Assembly (NCBI GenBank): GCA_963693315.1
Contig: OY856188.1
Location: 186,717,487-186,781,486, forward strand
From: Diogma glabrata
Taxonomy: Eukaryota; Arthropoda; Insecta; Diptera; Cylindrotomidae
DNA length: 64,000 nucleotides
Direction of reading: 5' to 3'
In this document: positions 24,905-36,274 of the stretch, one piece after another
Position numbering within the stretch: position 1 is the first letter of the stretch
How the letters are laid out: each line of letters begins with the position of its first letter
Program-made: the position numbers and the translations under genes
The notes under the pieces: generated by a model
Seen by the model: the letters and a program-made list of their open reading frames with translations, nothing else
The model's database searches: none
What the model was told of the DNA's origin: nothing

Positions 24905-26649
24905 ATGGAGAAAGAAAACTCTGAAAATGACGTAAGTTTAAAACTTGATTTAATTTAATTGTTTTATGTAATAAATATTGTACTTTTTTCACAGGTAACC
25001 ACACCTCCACCTACGCAACCAACAAAAGATTTCAATACCGAAAACGAATGTATCTCATTTTTTGATTTGCGTACAAGAAAAGGTCAAATATTATTTTTCT
25101 TAATAACAATCTCTGTGCCAATTTTATTTCAATTCCTTCCAAATGATTTTTATCAAAAATTTGCCAAAGATTATTGTAATGTATCCTCTAGTTTATATGA
25201 ACATGTCGACAGGTCTGTCATTCATGAACAAATTGAAGAAAAACGACCAACGTATTGGGTTTTTGGGCGTGATCGTAATGGTAATCATCTGAAGCATGTG
25301 CATTTAGTTTTAAATCGCTTAGGATTAAGACAAGGTGATAATGAATCTGATTGGGATTTACTATGGGCACACGATTATCCATTTGGGAAATTACAAACGA
25401 TGATGATAAATTTAAAACCACATCAAAAAGTTAATCATCTGCCTGGTTGTGGATATATAACAAATAAAGTTGATCTTGCGACAACTAATATAAAATACAT
25501 TCCAAAATCATTTAAGCTTCCGGCCGAGGAAGAACAATTAAAGGAGCATTCAAAATTATATCCAACCAAAAAATTTGTTCAAAAAAATAATCAACATCGT
25601 AATATAGAAATTAAAGTTATTGATGAAATAGATTTTAAAAATAATGAGTCGTTTGTTCAAGAGTATATTGATAACCCTCTTCTAGTTGATGGTCATAAAT
25701 TCGATATCGGCGTGTATACGATAATAACTTCAATCAATCCACTGAGGGCTTACATTTATAATGGTGATATTTTATTACGTTATTGTCCAGTAAAGTATTA
25801 TCCGTTCGATCCCAAAATAGTTGATAAATACATAGTTGGTGATGATTATTTGCCGACATGGGATGTTCCATCTTTGTCTCAATACTATAACGACTTAGGT
25901 TTTGGAATGAAGGGTTCATTTGATGGATATATGCAAAGTAAAGGACGTGATCCTAGCGTTATGTGGGAGAAAGTAGAAGATGCCATTAGACTCGTACTTT
26001 ATCAAAAAGAAAAATTTATTGCCAATATAGTAAGTATAAACGGTTTTGAAAATGTTAATTTTATTTTACAAGTTTATTTATATTTTTTTCACGATTCCAG
26101 CTTTCTCAAAAGTATCGTAATAAAAAAAATTTCTTCGAATTAATGCGATTTGATTTGATAGCCGATGATAATTTTGATGTTTATATGATGGAAGCAAACA
26201 TGAGTCCGAATTTGTCATCTGCTCATTTTCCTCCAAATCAATTACTCTACGAACAAGTCCTATATCATGCCTTTAGTCTTCTTGGGGTCGCATCACTAAT
26301 TGAACGGGAATCTTTTCGAAAACAAATGCTGAAAACTGAAACAATGATGTCATCCGATAAAAATATTGTTGTTGATCCTGTTGAATGTTCTCAAATTCCA
26401 TGTACTGGATCTTGTGAATTGTTAAAATGTAGACTATGTCGACCATGTTTAAGTGCTTCGGATATAATGGATTTACATGAAGCATATCGGGAACATTTAA
26501 GACGTGGTGATACAAAACGTATAGTACCAAAACCCATAAAAAATTATAAATTGGATGAAGATGAACTAAAACAATTGACACCGAAAAACCAATTTATGAC
26601 TAAATGGTTTTACGGAAAATGTAAATTAGACGTAATCTGGTGTTCATAA
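24905..26649 (+). CDS. Tubulin-tyrosine ligase family protein, TTLL15-like
   Basis: ATP-grasp-fold enzyme of the family that adds Tyr, Glu or Gly to tubulin; TTLL15-type members are invertebrate proteins with an N-terminal membrane segment. Exons 24905-24931, 24995-26029 and 26101-26649 splice in phase 0, giving 536 aa. Residues 40-57 (QILFFLITISVPILFQF) are a membrane helix. The TTL domain spans about 85-400: YWVFGRD, HDYPFGK, FVQKNNQHRN, FVQEYIDNPLLVDGHKFDIG, and the metal-binding EANMSPN near residue 385. A Cys-rich tail follows (CELLKCRLCRPC). The start is the only upstream ATG with a good donor after 9 codons. The exact TTLL subtype is inferred from motif style, and substrate is unknown. 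Confidence 0.9.
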
Positions 26650-26800
26650 GAGATGTTAGTTTGTATTCCTGTTTATTGTATTTATAAAATCAAAGTTTAT
26701 TGTACATAACCATAATTCCGTCCATTTCAATATTTAGTTTAATAAATTTAAAGATTTTTGTTATTAGAAAATGTTTTCTTAGATAGATACATTATAATTT
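26650..26800. other. Convergent 3' region
   Basis: 151 bp between the stop of the TTLL gene and the stop of the DPY-30 gene on the opposite strand. AATAAA-like signals are present for the plus-strand gene (about 26741). The 3' UTRs probably overlap or nearly so. Confidence 0.4.
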
Positions 26801-27111
26801 TTATTCCGGGCAAGGTGAACAGTGTGGAAATATTGGCTTATCCTTGGGACGTTTTTCAAGTTTTTCTTTACATTTTTGCAAATTATGCATGTCCTCTTCT
26901 TCTCTGAATCGTTGCCGTTCATCCATTAAGTCTTGCAGTTCTTTCTCTTTACGGCATTTAATAAATTGATTGTATCGATATTCAAGAAGAAAATTTGCGA
27001 GATAGTTAATTGGATCAGCAGGTTGGTGTACGGTGATAGATGCTAATGCAATTCTCAATGCTGTTCCAAGCTCTTTTTTTATATATTCTTGGTCTTCTAT
27101 GCGATGTAGGT
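26801..27111 (-). CDS. DPY-30 domain protein, last exon
   Basis: About 104 codons ending PHCSPCPE. The segment EYIKKELGTALRIALA followed by ADPINYLANFLLEYRYN is a DPY-30 motif, a two-helix dimerisation unit found in COMPASS subunits and, in insects and vertebrates, in axoneme/sperm proteins such as the DYDC group. It is followed by a charged helix (RKEKELQDLMDERQRF). A 3' splice site (TTCAACAG) at 27112-27119 precedes codon LHR, and the upstream frame has no ATG, so a first exon must lie further upstream. I could not locate it; transposon DNA begins near 27330. Likely flagellar, by analogy only. Confidence 0.75.
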
Positions 27112-27329
27112 CTGTTGAACAAGAACAAAAATTAGCAAACAAAAATAAATTTATAGATCTTCAGGGCCAGCTTGGTAAATGTAAGTGTTCCGTCTCACAA
27201 AATTTTATTTTTCGAATTGGTATCAACACTTTCACATGAAGTTGGTCTAAAAATCAACAATAGAAAAACATAGGCTATTGAACACCAAATATAGTACACC
27301 AATTACCATCAATAATACACAAGTGGAGA

Positions 27330-27850
27330 AAGACGAGAAATTTTGTGTAACATGGTTGTACTGTAGTAAAAACAGACGAGACCGAAGAAGATATTAGTCA
27401 GCGCATTAAGAAAGCTAGGAACACATTCAATATGTTTCACAAGATCTGGAATGCGAGAATGCAAGAAAGACAAAGCTACGAATGCATGTGTCAGTACTGC
27501 TGTATGGATGTGAAACATGGAAGAATACAAGAAAGATCACAAACTAACTACAGGTGTTTGTGAACAAATGCCTGAGACGACTGATTAAATACTTCTGATT
27601 AGTAACCAGGAACTTCTACGGCAACATAGCAGTTAGACATTGACACCGAAATAAAACAAAGAAAATGGAGATAGATAGGACATACACTAAGCTGAAGATA
27701 TAACAAGAATCTCCCTAAACTGGAATCCACAAGGTGAAAGGAAAGTTGGAAGGTCACAAATGACGTGGAAGAAAACGGTGCTAGCTGAAGCAATATATAT
27801 TTTGGAAGACATTGGGAAAACTAAAGGTGATTGCCCCTAACAGAGTTAGA
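27330..27850 (+). pseudogene. LINE (RTE/craft-type) ORF2 3'-end remnant
   Basis: Plus-strand frame reads DISQRIKKARNTFNMFHKI, then after breaks KQRKWR and a WKKT-like tail (AAATGACGTGGAAGAAAACG). This succession (EDI..RI.KAR, KRRKWRWIGH, RPRMTWKRT) is the classic C-terminus of insect RTE/BovB-like endonuclease-type LINEs. Multiple stops make it dead. It may have replaced upstream DNA of the DPY-30 gene. Confidence 0.6.
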
Positions 27851-28108
27851 TGCTCCAGTCTAGCAGACGCCCTATATTCCCTTAAATTGGAGATTAGGGA
27901 AAACATGTGAAAATTGCAAAATTTACAACATGCAGTACAATTTGCAGCATGGTGATTTCGGATAAAATTGTGCCTGATTGCTAAAGATATATATAATGTG
28001 GTAATGGGATTAGACACAAAAGCGGTAGCATCTAGAACTGAAAAACAAGCGTGGATTAAAAAAAACGCACGTGCATAATGAATAATAGGAACATCAATTG
28101 CTAGCAAT

Positions 28109-28402
28109 GTGGTTTTACATGTAATAAATTTTTGTAATGCACTATATGCGATCAAATCAGAACAAGGACCAGAAATTTGCAATTCGCAAAAAAATAATAG
28201 CATAAGAGCAGTACAAGAAGATGGACGCTCTACAACTGAATCAAAAGCTAGTGCTGGCTTCAAAAGAGAACAAGGAGAAGCAGCGAGGCTAGGCACAGAA
28301 CGTAGGAATTTTTTTAGATTGGCTGATTTGTCGATCAAGAACGAAGAAAAGAAAAATTTTTTGGAAAATGACGCCGAATTAAACGAAAGCGAACTGAACT
28401 GA
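28109..28402 (+). other. Open frame of unknown nature
   Basis: 97 codons, charged and Glu/Lys/Asn rich, without recognised domain; an overlapping minus-strand frame covers 27781-28338. It lies between a LINE remnant and an LTR, so a transposon origin is more likely than a host gene. Confidence 0.15.
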
Positions 28403-28464
28403 AAATAAAAAACCTAAAAATAAAAATATAAAACCTGTAAAAATAATTTAAATCAAAATAGATC

Positions 28465-28985
28465 CACCTTCCTTGGCCTGACTTTCAATTCGATAAACGT
28501 ATTTCCCAAATCCTCTTCTAATTCAATCACAGATTACTAAGCAAAACCACAAGGTCTTATTAAGTATTCCACAACTTTATTGTTTCAGAACCGCAGGAAA
28601 ACAATACAGAAAGCAATATTCCTAACTAGAATATTCTTTCAACAGCTTCAGAAACTCCGACGGTTAATTGTAGAAATTTCTAGTATGAACACAGCGTCCA
28701 AAATAATACACAAAATATGTCTATTGAATAAAACTTAAAACTTTATTCACAATTTAAAAATTAATTTTATGAACATACTTATGTAATTTTATTTACACGG
28801 TTTAATATTCTCGATACAGATTTTCGTTTACAATTAATTTCATTTCACATTCCACTTAAAATATTTCCACTATCGCAGTCTAATTTAAAATATAACTACA
28901 TTAACGCAGTCTAATTCAAAACTAATAATCATTCTACAAAAGACGTTCCTTATATATCATTCTGCATAATTTCCCGTATATTCGT
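28465..28985 (-). mobile_element. Truncated gypsy-type LTR
   Basis: Aligns in inverse with the LTR at 3195-3881 from the GATAAACG / CACAGATTACTAAGC region through the CTTATATATCATTCTGC TATA-box region. The U3 start (about 200 bp) is missing. No internal sequence accompanies it. Confidence 0.65.
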
Positions 28986-29484
28986 GTATGTATAGTATAT
29001 TCTTGTATGAGTTTAGAACGATTATAACCGGCAGGCTGGGGTTAAAGATGCTGGGTGATTAACAAAGCCTCCGAACATCGGAAGACAAGAGATTCTCCAT
29101 GGAATTCAGGTTAAATGGGACATTGAAAACGTCCACAGCTAAGTTTTTCACCCAACCAAACATATAAAAATAACCCGCCGGAAATATAACAAATATCGGG
29201 ATGCGTTTTAGTGTAGCCACAGACATTCGTTCCACGACTTTTGCGCAGACTGGGGTGGAGCTTGGCTACACGCATCTCGATGTAAGGGACTGCCATATAT
29301 AAATTAATAAAACAAAACCACGACGGTTAAAAAAACAAAAATGGGAACGCAATTCATTTTAAAAAGGGCAAGTACACGTTGGGAAATGGGAAGGGAACCC
29401 AGAGGTTTGACGAACCTCATCTCACACCATAGTAATTTAAAATTAAAACATTTAATTTATACTTAACACTACAAAAATAAATAA
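28986..29484. other. Unassigned intergenic DNA
   Basis: Slightly more GC-rich stretch with a 61-codon minus-strand frame (29111-29296) lacking a recognised domain. Nothing else supported. Confidence 0.2.
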
Positions 29485-29636
29485 AAAACCTATACCTTCA
29501 GACAGCTCTGCATCGATATACTAATATGCATCTTGCTACCAACTGGTTGCTCTGGAGGCTTCCGACAGCTCTGCATCGATATATGTACTTATTAAAACCT
29601 TGCTGCAAACCAACTGGTTACTCTGGTGGCTTCTTG
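29485..29636. repeat. Two-copy direct repeat, about 70 bp unit
   Basis: GACAGCTCTGCATCGATATA begins each unit, and each ends with ACTGGTT-CTCTGG-GGCTTC. The second copy carries a small insertion. Function unknown. Confidence 0.75.
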
Positions 29637-29786
29637 TTTATTTTCCACAATTTAATTTTTATTTATCCTTTTCAAATATTCGAGCACATTAACTAAATAG
29701 TATATTCATATCGCATTAACTAAATAGTAGTAAATAGTATATTCATATCGTATTAATTATACAATTCCGTATCTTAGCTTTAACAG

Positions 29787-30221
29787 TTACTATGTTTCCA
29801 TGACCGAGTTAACCGAGATTATCTCGGATTATCTCGTCATGGAAACGGAGTTTTCGTTAAATTTCTTAACTCAACGAAAGTAGCGCGATTAGAGAAGGTT
29901 AACACAAAACAAAAAAGTAAAAATGGCGTCGCGAGTATTTTGGAGTGAAGAGGAAAATAAAATTTTAATTGAAATTATTCAAGAAAAAAACTAGTAAATT
30001 AATAATAAAAAACATTAGTAAAATGTCCAATTTTTCCGTCGTAACCAAATCACTTTTTGTATTTTTCACTTAATGTCATCACGTATTGTATTTTAATACA
30101 CAATTTTTGCTAACTCCAAGAATTTTTATATTATCATGGAAACGATACGGATTAGCGCCACCATGTTTTTAACTCAACGAAACTCTTAATTCGAGTTAAC
30201 TCTGTCATGGAAACGTAGTAA
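29787..30221. mobile_element. MITE-like element with ~34-bp TIRs and Myb-like ORF start
   Basis: TTACTATGTTTCCATGACCG at the left matches, in inverse, the right end 30188-30221 with a few differences. Inside, 29923-29994 encodes a 23-residue frame beginning MASRVFWSEEENKILIEI, which resembles the first helix of a Myb/SANT domain, as carried by PIF/Harbinger elements as a second protein. Most likely an internally deleted Harbinger relative. Target duplication not resolved. Confidence 0.65.
29923..29994 (+). pseudogene. Truncated Myb/SANT-like ORF inside MITE
   Basis: 23 codons from ATG to TAG. The W-S-x-E-E pattern followed by an amphipathic helix is typical for the start of a Myb/SANT DNA-binding domain. 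The rest of the domain is absent. It suggests that the MITE descends from a two-gene Harbinger-type element. Confidence 0.45.
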
Positions 30222-30234
30222 GTTTTATATCTTG

Positions 30235-30373
30235 TTCACGTGGTGCGTAGTGTAGTGTTGCGTATTTCAAAAACCGTCAGGTGAACACAGAAAAACTACA
30301 ACGTAGCGTATTATGAACTCCATTAAAAATGTGGAGTGTAGTAGAGTAGATTTTGAACTACGGACCATGTGAA
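30235..30373. mobile_element. Small MITE, imperfect 16-bp TIRs
   Basis: TTCACGTGGTGCGTAG at the left and CTACGGACCATGTGAA at the right are inverted with two mismatches. 139 bp, no frame. It follows the previous MITE by 13 bp. From 30374 to 31083 nothing is recognised. Confidence 0.5.
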
Positions 30374-31085
30374 TACTTTCGTCGCGTAGCGTATTATGTT
30401 TTGACAGAGTGGCGCGATTTTTTAATAGAATGTGTTGTGTATTAGGAGTTACAATATTTGTCATATAATTTTAATTATCGAATAATAATAATGTATTATA
30501 ATTATTAAAGTATTATTTATAATTAATATATTATAACTATTTTAATACCCAAAACTTTAAAACCAAGGTTTATACTTCATACATTCCTAAAGAACACGTA
30601 AATTAGTATCCTCATTCTAGTTAGCATGATATCGTCGAATATTCCAAAACTTAAACGTAATTTAGAATCCTCATCCTAGATGGCATGGTAGTTTCGGATA
30701 TTCAAAACCTTTAAAGACCACAACAACATGCGTTCTAAGGTTGCATTTACCAACTCTTTTTTTTAGTTTTTTATATATTTTGGTTAAAGAATGGATAACA
30801 GAACAATAAATACTATCACATATAAAATATGACATAGGTCAATATTTCATGATAGGATAGGATAGAGACAATAAAAATAAAATAAGAGGTAAAAAGCAAA
30901 TTATGTAGTTTTAAAAATTTGCAGTAACAAATCGAAATTTTAACTTTCTTTTAAGAAATCAAAAATATTTAGCGTCATTAAGGCAGGCTTATGATAAATA
31001 ATATATACGATTGTCAACTAGTTTTAAAAAATTTTCAACAGAGGTGTTGCAATCGACTTACAACGCAAGTTGAACACTCATACTA

Positions 31086-31545
31086 TAGTAGAATTTTTTG
31101 CCAGCGAACACGAAATTTGTTTGTTATGCGCATATTGATTTGCAGATTCGCGAATGTTCAGTGTATCGATTAAAATATTAAAAAAAACTAATGGGGTCCC
31201 ATTGAAATGGACAAACAAAACGCATAAAATTAATAAATTACTATTGAAATCCAACCAATTATAATAGAAAACCAAAACCTAGTAGAAATATTAATGATTT
31301 TGTTGGTAATATAACAAAATTTTGATAATTAAAAATAAATATGATAAAAACAACGACGCCTATGTAAACAAATATCACAACAAACAAATGGTACGAACTA
31401 GAAGTAGAAATTTAACTAATATGATTGTTTTGAGAATAAATTTATCCCAAAATAAATAATACATCTCTGTTTTACTTTTTGTCTCATCTTTTATCTCTTG
31501 TTGCGTCCTATCTGTCAAAAATTCGCTGGCAAAAAAATTCTACTA
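31086..31545. mobile_element. Tc1/mariner-like MITE with TA duplication
   Basis: TAGTAGAATTTTTTGCCAGC... at the left and its inverse TTCGCTGGC...CTACTA at the right form a ~26-bp TIR, with TA directly outside both ends (31084-31085, 31546-31547), as expected for Tc1/mariner insertion. 460 bp, no transposase. From 31548 to 31944 nothing is recognised. Confidence 0.7.
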
Positions 31546-32097
31546 TACATTCGTATTTACAAAACCACTTTTAAAATTATTTTCTTTTTGGTGTTTTCTT
31601 TTTCTTTCTTAGTTATATTATTTCTTTAATTACAACATACTTGGCTTTTGATTGTCAAATTCTTGCCTTTATTTTTCATAAATTGAATAGAACAATTTAT
31701 CTGCACAAAAAACAATACATACACTACACCACCAAAACAAACCTTTCAAAACCACAACTAAAACCGATATGTACTACAAACAACTCGATACCGAAAAATA
31801 CGTAAAATAATAATTGAATTTAAGTGGAACATATGTCCACTTCAAAATTCCAGACTCGACTCCCCATGCAACCAACAAATTTTATATTCAATTAGTAAAA
31901 AATAGGGTTGGAAAATTTTTGCCAATTAATTAAAAAAAATGTAATAAAATTTGTAATTTGATTGGTTTCCAAATTACAATCAAATAAAATTCAATTTACT
32001 TACACACAAAAATTAATGAAACTTAATATCGACACATTAATTAGTTTACAAAATAATTCATGTGTCGTCAATTAGTTCATTTACCTTATAGACTAAA

Positions 32098-32646
32098 AGC
32101 CCGCGACGGCCAGACCTTCGTTATTTTATAAAAGCTGAAAGTTTCTCTTCGCATACCCCCTACTCAGGTAGGAACGATTAGCGACATATGAAGTTTGGAT
32201 CATGGTAGCTTTGGCAGGGAGCAGATAACAAAGGGGCCTCCAAAGTTTCGTGAAAGTATAAAAGGTAATATTTTTATATATTCTTCGGGATAATATTAGA
32301 CGTCACGTCACCCATTGCCAGACACTTACTATCGTGGCAACCCTCTGCCAGGCACCCTTAAACTTTATTAATTTGTTAAAGTTTAAGGGTGTCTGGCAGG
32401 GGGTTACCACGATACTAAGTGTCTGGCAATGGGGGACGTGACTTCTAATACTATCCCGAAGAATATATAAAAAAATTACCTTTTATACTTTCACGAAACT
32501 TTGGAGGCCCCTTTGTTACCTGCTCCCTGCCAAAGCTACCATGATCCAATCTTCATATGTCGCTAATCGTTTTTACCTGAGTAGGGGGTATGCGCAGAGA
32601 AACTTTCAGCTTTTATAAAATAACGAAGGTCTGGCCGTCGCGGGCT
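32098..32646. repeat. 549-bp near-perfect palindrome (foldback element), copy 1
   Basis: Two arms of 269 bp (32098-32366 and 32378-32646) around an 11-base loop, with no net length difference. Outer ends AGCCCGCGACGGCCAG / CTGGCCGTCGCGGGCT. More GC-rich than its surroundings. Probably a foldback-type MITE. If transcribed it would make a long hairpin RNA. No frame. Confidence 0.9.
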
Positions 32647-32790
32647 CTTGCTCTATTAGTTTTGTGTAATAAATTTGCAATGTAATATAATACAAATTTT
32701 TACTTCCATCTAATTTTATAGATCGTAGAATGTTAACCAATTTTCATTAAACAAATAGATTTGAGCTAAATTTTGAAAACGGTTTTTATA

Positions 32791-32946
32791 ATGTTGAGAA
32801 GTAATCCAATTAAAAGAAAGGAGAAATGTGACGACTGGAAAGAAGATGGATTGGAAAGATTTTCCATGCGGCACATGATGGCAGTTCTTTACGAGGATGA
32901 AGTTGCCCGGAACGAGCGAAGCGAGTGGAGGAAATTGTCCGAGTGA
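32791..32946 (+). CDS. Unrecognised 51-aa open frame, copy 1
   Basis: ATG to TGA, 51 residues, strongly charged (KRKEKCDDWKEDGLERF, EDEVARNERSEWRKL). No family recognised. A U-rich stretch with a TTTTATAG splice-like site lies about 70 bp upstream. It lies between the palindrome and the LTR element. May be a transposon fragment or chance. Confidence 0.2.
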   Translation: MLRSNPIKRKEKCDDWKEDGLERFSMRHMMAVLYEDEVARNERSEWRKLSE

Positions 32947-33404
32947 AGAGCTGCCATCATCCTATGCGAATACAAGATGCAATTTTCTCCACGACTGCAA
33001 AATATTTCGATTAGATTCCAGTTTGCCTGCTAAAGTTTTTATCACCATATTGAAATACATCATAGATAGCATAGAAAAACAAACCGATTGACATAACGGA
33101 AAATGTTAAATGTTTTATTTTATATTTTATATATGTATTGTTCTCGTTTAAACCTTTTGATATTACACCAACAAATTAAGTTTTTATTTTGTTAGGGGAA
33201 TATTTAATAAACTATAGAACTGTTGTAGAATGTAACGATTGCGTCATATTCTACATCAAGTGAGAGAATGTATAAAATTAAAATGGAAGACATACACATG
33301 GAAAGCATATATTCTTTAGTAGTCGTGGATAAAATCTATTCTTTTCTTTCAAATCTATTCTTTTCTTCAAACAATGTGACGTTGGAATATTGTTTGAACG
33401 TTTG

Positions 33405-36274
33405 AAATATTATATATTGGAGATTGAGGTTGACCACAATTTTATTTTATATCTGATTGCGTTTATGTAGAACCGTAACATTAGAATCGTAACCTCAGCC
33501 TCTAAATCTCTCCTGCAATTGTTGAACTCAAAATATTTTTCTTTCTTCTATTTCTAATACTGTTTAGAATTACTTCCTGTCTCTTTCTAAGTCCATTGGC
33601 CATCACTTTATTCCTTATCACCTCATCTTGATGAGTTCAAATTCTGATTACTTTTAACGTTCTCCTTCTCTTTTCGTTTTGAGTTTTTCATCCCTGCGTA
33701 TCCCCGAACCATTCCCATTTTCATGTTTTCAGCTACGATTCGTTCCCGTTTGACGCCCTTTGAACCCCTTCATTTAAGTTGTTCACAATATCTACTTTGT
33801 TATGCATTCGAACTTGTTTCCTGTTTTACTTTTGGCGTTTGTTTCAACGTCTACCTCAGTTGACATCTCTTTTCCTCATCTGTTTGGTTCCTCATCTGTT
33901 TGGATGATGGTTCTGGATTTGCCTATGTACTACATAGTTATTCTTCGCTGCCAATATCTATGGACTCTGTTTCATTCAACAGTAGTGGCATTTCAACACT
34001 TTTAACCTTCAGGGTCCCACATCCGAAATCGAAAACGGATTCATTCGCGTTCATGAAGTTCATCCTCAAAACGACTTCATCCATGTTGTTATTGTAGTAG
34101 TGTCGGGTGTGGTACCAACCTTCCGACACCATGTCCAGGTTCAGGAACTCTGCTTCTGGTTGGATGAATTTTCATGACATTTGAATAAGTGGTCTAGTTC
34201 CTTATAATTTTATCCATAATGTTTGCCACTAGCACCTCTTCTTGATAGTTATTCCCTATCTTTATTTCAGCGATTTTTTTAAAATACTACTTCGGTGCAT
34301 TTTTCAGTTACTGTTTGGAGCTCCATTCCATCTGATAATTACAAAACGCACCCAATCAAACCTTTACGAACGAAAGTTCAAGCTGAACCTGTATTCAGTG
34401 TCATGAACCAACTTTTACCTTGATATCCAAACTATCACCATTTACTGCCATTCTTGAAACTGAGATGCAGGCTACATTCTCCTCACTTCTTGGCTTTGCA
34501 GTTTTACCTGCAACGGGTTGCCTTATTAAATAGGAGATGAAGATGTGTCACACTTCCTATTCCAGCAGTCCTGTGAGATATGGCCGGATTTTTTACATAT
34601 CCAAAGCAAGAGTGTCCTACTGCCGCTCCTGAACCCTACGGGCTCCTTTTCTTCGGCTCCTCTACTCTTCACAGAAGACGATGATCTCTCTGTTTCTTTA
34701 TTTTTAATGCACTCCTGTGCCATGTGACTCTTCTTCACATACCGAGCATCTTATGTCGCTTCCATCTCTGTGTGCCAATATTTCATCTCTGATATTCTTC
34801 CTTACATCCCTTTTCTGCATCCAACAGATAGCATACAGATTCTCTGTGCCATCTCTGTGCTATCTCCACAACCGAGGCATATTCTTGAAAGGTTTTCTCC
34901 TTACCGATACATTTTGTGCTCCCCACCATATTTTCGCTCCAATGCATTCATTACTTTGCCATAACTTTTGCGATCGTTGTTTAGCACCGCCTGTAATGTT
35001 TCAGCTGCTTCTCCCTTATGTTCAATTATCAATGCAGCTAAAGGATTTTCAATGTTCCTAACCTTTTGCTCTAACACTATCTCAAACTGGAATTTGAATA
35101 TGCCGAAAGAAGTGGTACCGTCATATGATGGTGAGTTTAATTTAATTTTCTCTACTTGTTGTACCACCTGTGAAGTAACTTTAGCCGTTTCAACATCTAT
35201 CAGTCTTTCCTTGAAATTATCTGCTTTCGAAAGTACATACTTTCTTGTCTTCATCAATTACTATTTCCTCTAACTTTTTCACTTTGTTTACTTCTTATGT
35301 GTAACGCGGTAGATATTTCGAGAAGTTTCTTGTCCATTACTTGCTTGACTTCCTCACGATTAACAGCTATTTGTTGACTGATGCTAATGCTGATTTCGTC
35401 CTTGATAGAAGTCATACGTTGATTGATGGATGTTAAGACTTATATCTCTTTTTCATTTTGTTGTTTCTGCAACAAAACTTTTCTCCTCATCAGCTGCCAT
35501 TCAATCAGAACTTCTTGTAACTATTCATAACTGGGGAAGTTTCCACAAATATTCCATTGACTTCCATAGCTTCTCGAAGCCGTAGAATCAATTCACTTTC
35601 ATTTCGGCTTGATGACAATCTACGTTGTTCCTTCTTTAGCACAGGAGCTATTAATTCACTTCAATTAAGAAAACTATTATTCACAGATTACTAATCCGCC
35701 GATGTCACCAATGTCACCTTTTCCAACCTTATTCGAGACGTTATTCCCAAATCAGTTCCTGGATTTGATCACTGATTAGTATAAACAAAAATACCAGATT
35801 TTATAAAGTACTCCACAACTTTATTGTTTCATAACAAACAACTGGAAAACAATGCTTCAACAATATAAAAACTTCAACTGTAAATTTTGAAATTGCCAGT
35901 CCACTGCCTCCACAAAAATACACAAAATTTCTCTTAAATAACACTTAAAACTTTATTCACAATTAAATTTTATTTAATATAATCACATTCCACTTAAACT
36001 ATTAACACTATCGCACTCTAATTTAATTTATAATATTACACTATCGCAGTCTAATTTAAAAAGAAAGTCTCATTTCGTATAAAGAATTCCTTATATATAA
36101 TTCTGCTTAATTTCTCAAATATTCTTATAGGTAAATCTAAAATGTCTATACAAAGAGAACTCGAGAAATTTATTTAACGTCTTTTTATCGTTGATATTGA
36201 ATAGGGGAAACTGAGGTTGAACACAATTTTGTTTTGTATTTCATTGTGATAATCACAATTGTAGAATCGTAACA
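33405..36274 (-). mobile_element. Internally deleted gypsy element, copy 1
   Basis: Minus-strand LTR retrotransposon. The 5' LTR is 36274-35712 (TGTTACG...GGTGACA, 563 bp) and is followed by TTGGTGACATCGGCGG as candidate primer-binding site. Gag pieces are at 35257-34901 and 34738-34526, and a protease-like piece at 34132-33938. RT, RNase H and integrase are absent. A partial 3' LTR starts at 33480 (TGTTACGG) and stops by about 33405. Related in LTR sequence to the element at the window start. Confidence 0.7.
34526..35257 (-). pseudogene. Gypsy gag remnant, copy 1
   Basis: The first frame (35257-34901) has YDGTTSFGIFKFQFE and AALIIEHKGEAAETLQAVL, the conserved capsid start of 412/mdg1-type Gag. 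The second (34738-34526) has ICKKSGHISQDC, a CCHC zinc knuckle whose first Cys position is occupied by Leu. A frame break separates them near 34900-34740. Confidence 0.65.

Noticed and set aside
26030..26100. TTLL frame running past NI into VSINGFENVN
   Set aside because: It reads the second intron; splicing to 26101 restores conserved TTL sequence ending in EANMSPNL.
33802..35273. Several plus-strand frames in the duplicated unit (and their copies at +4995)
   Set aside because: They are antisense to the gypsy gag and protease pieces and have no recognised domain.
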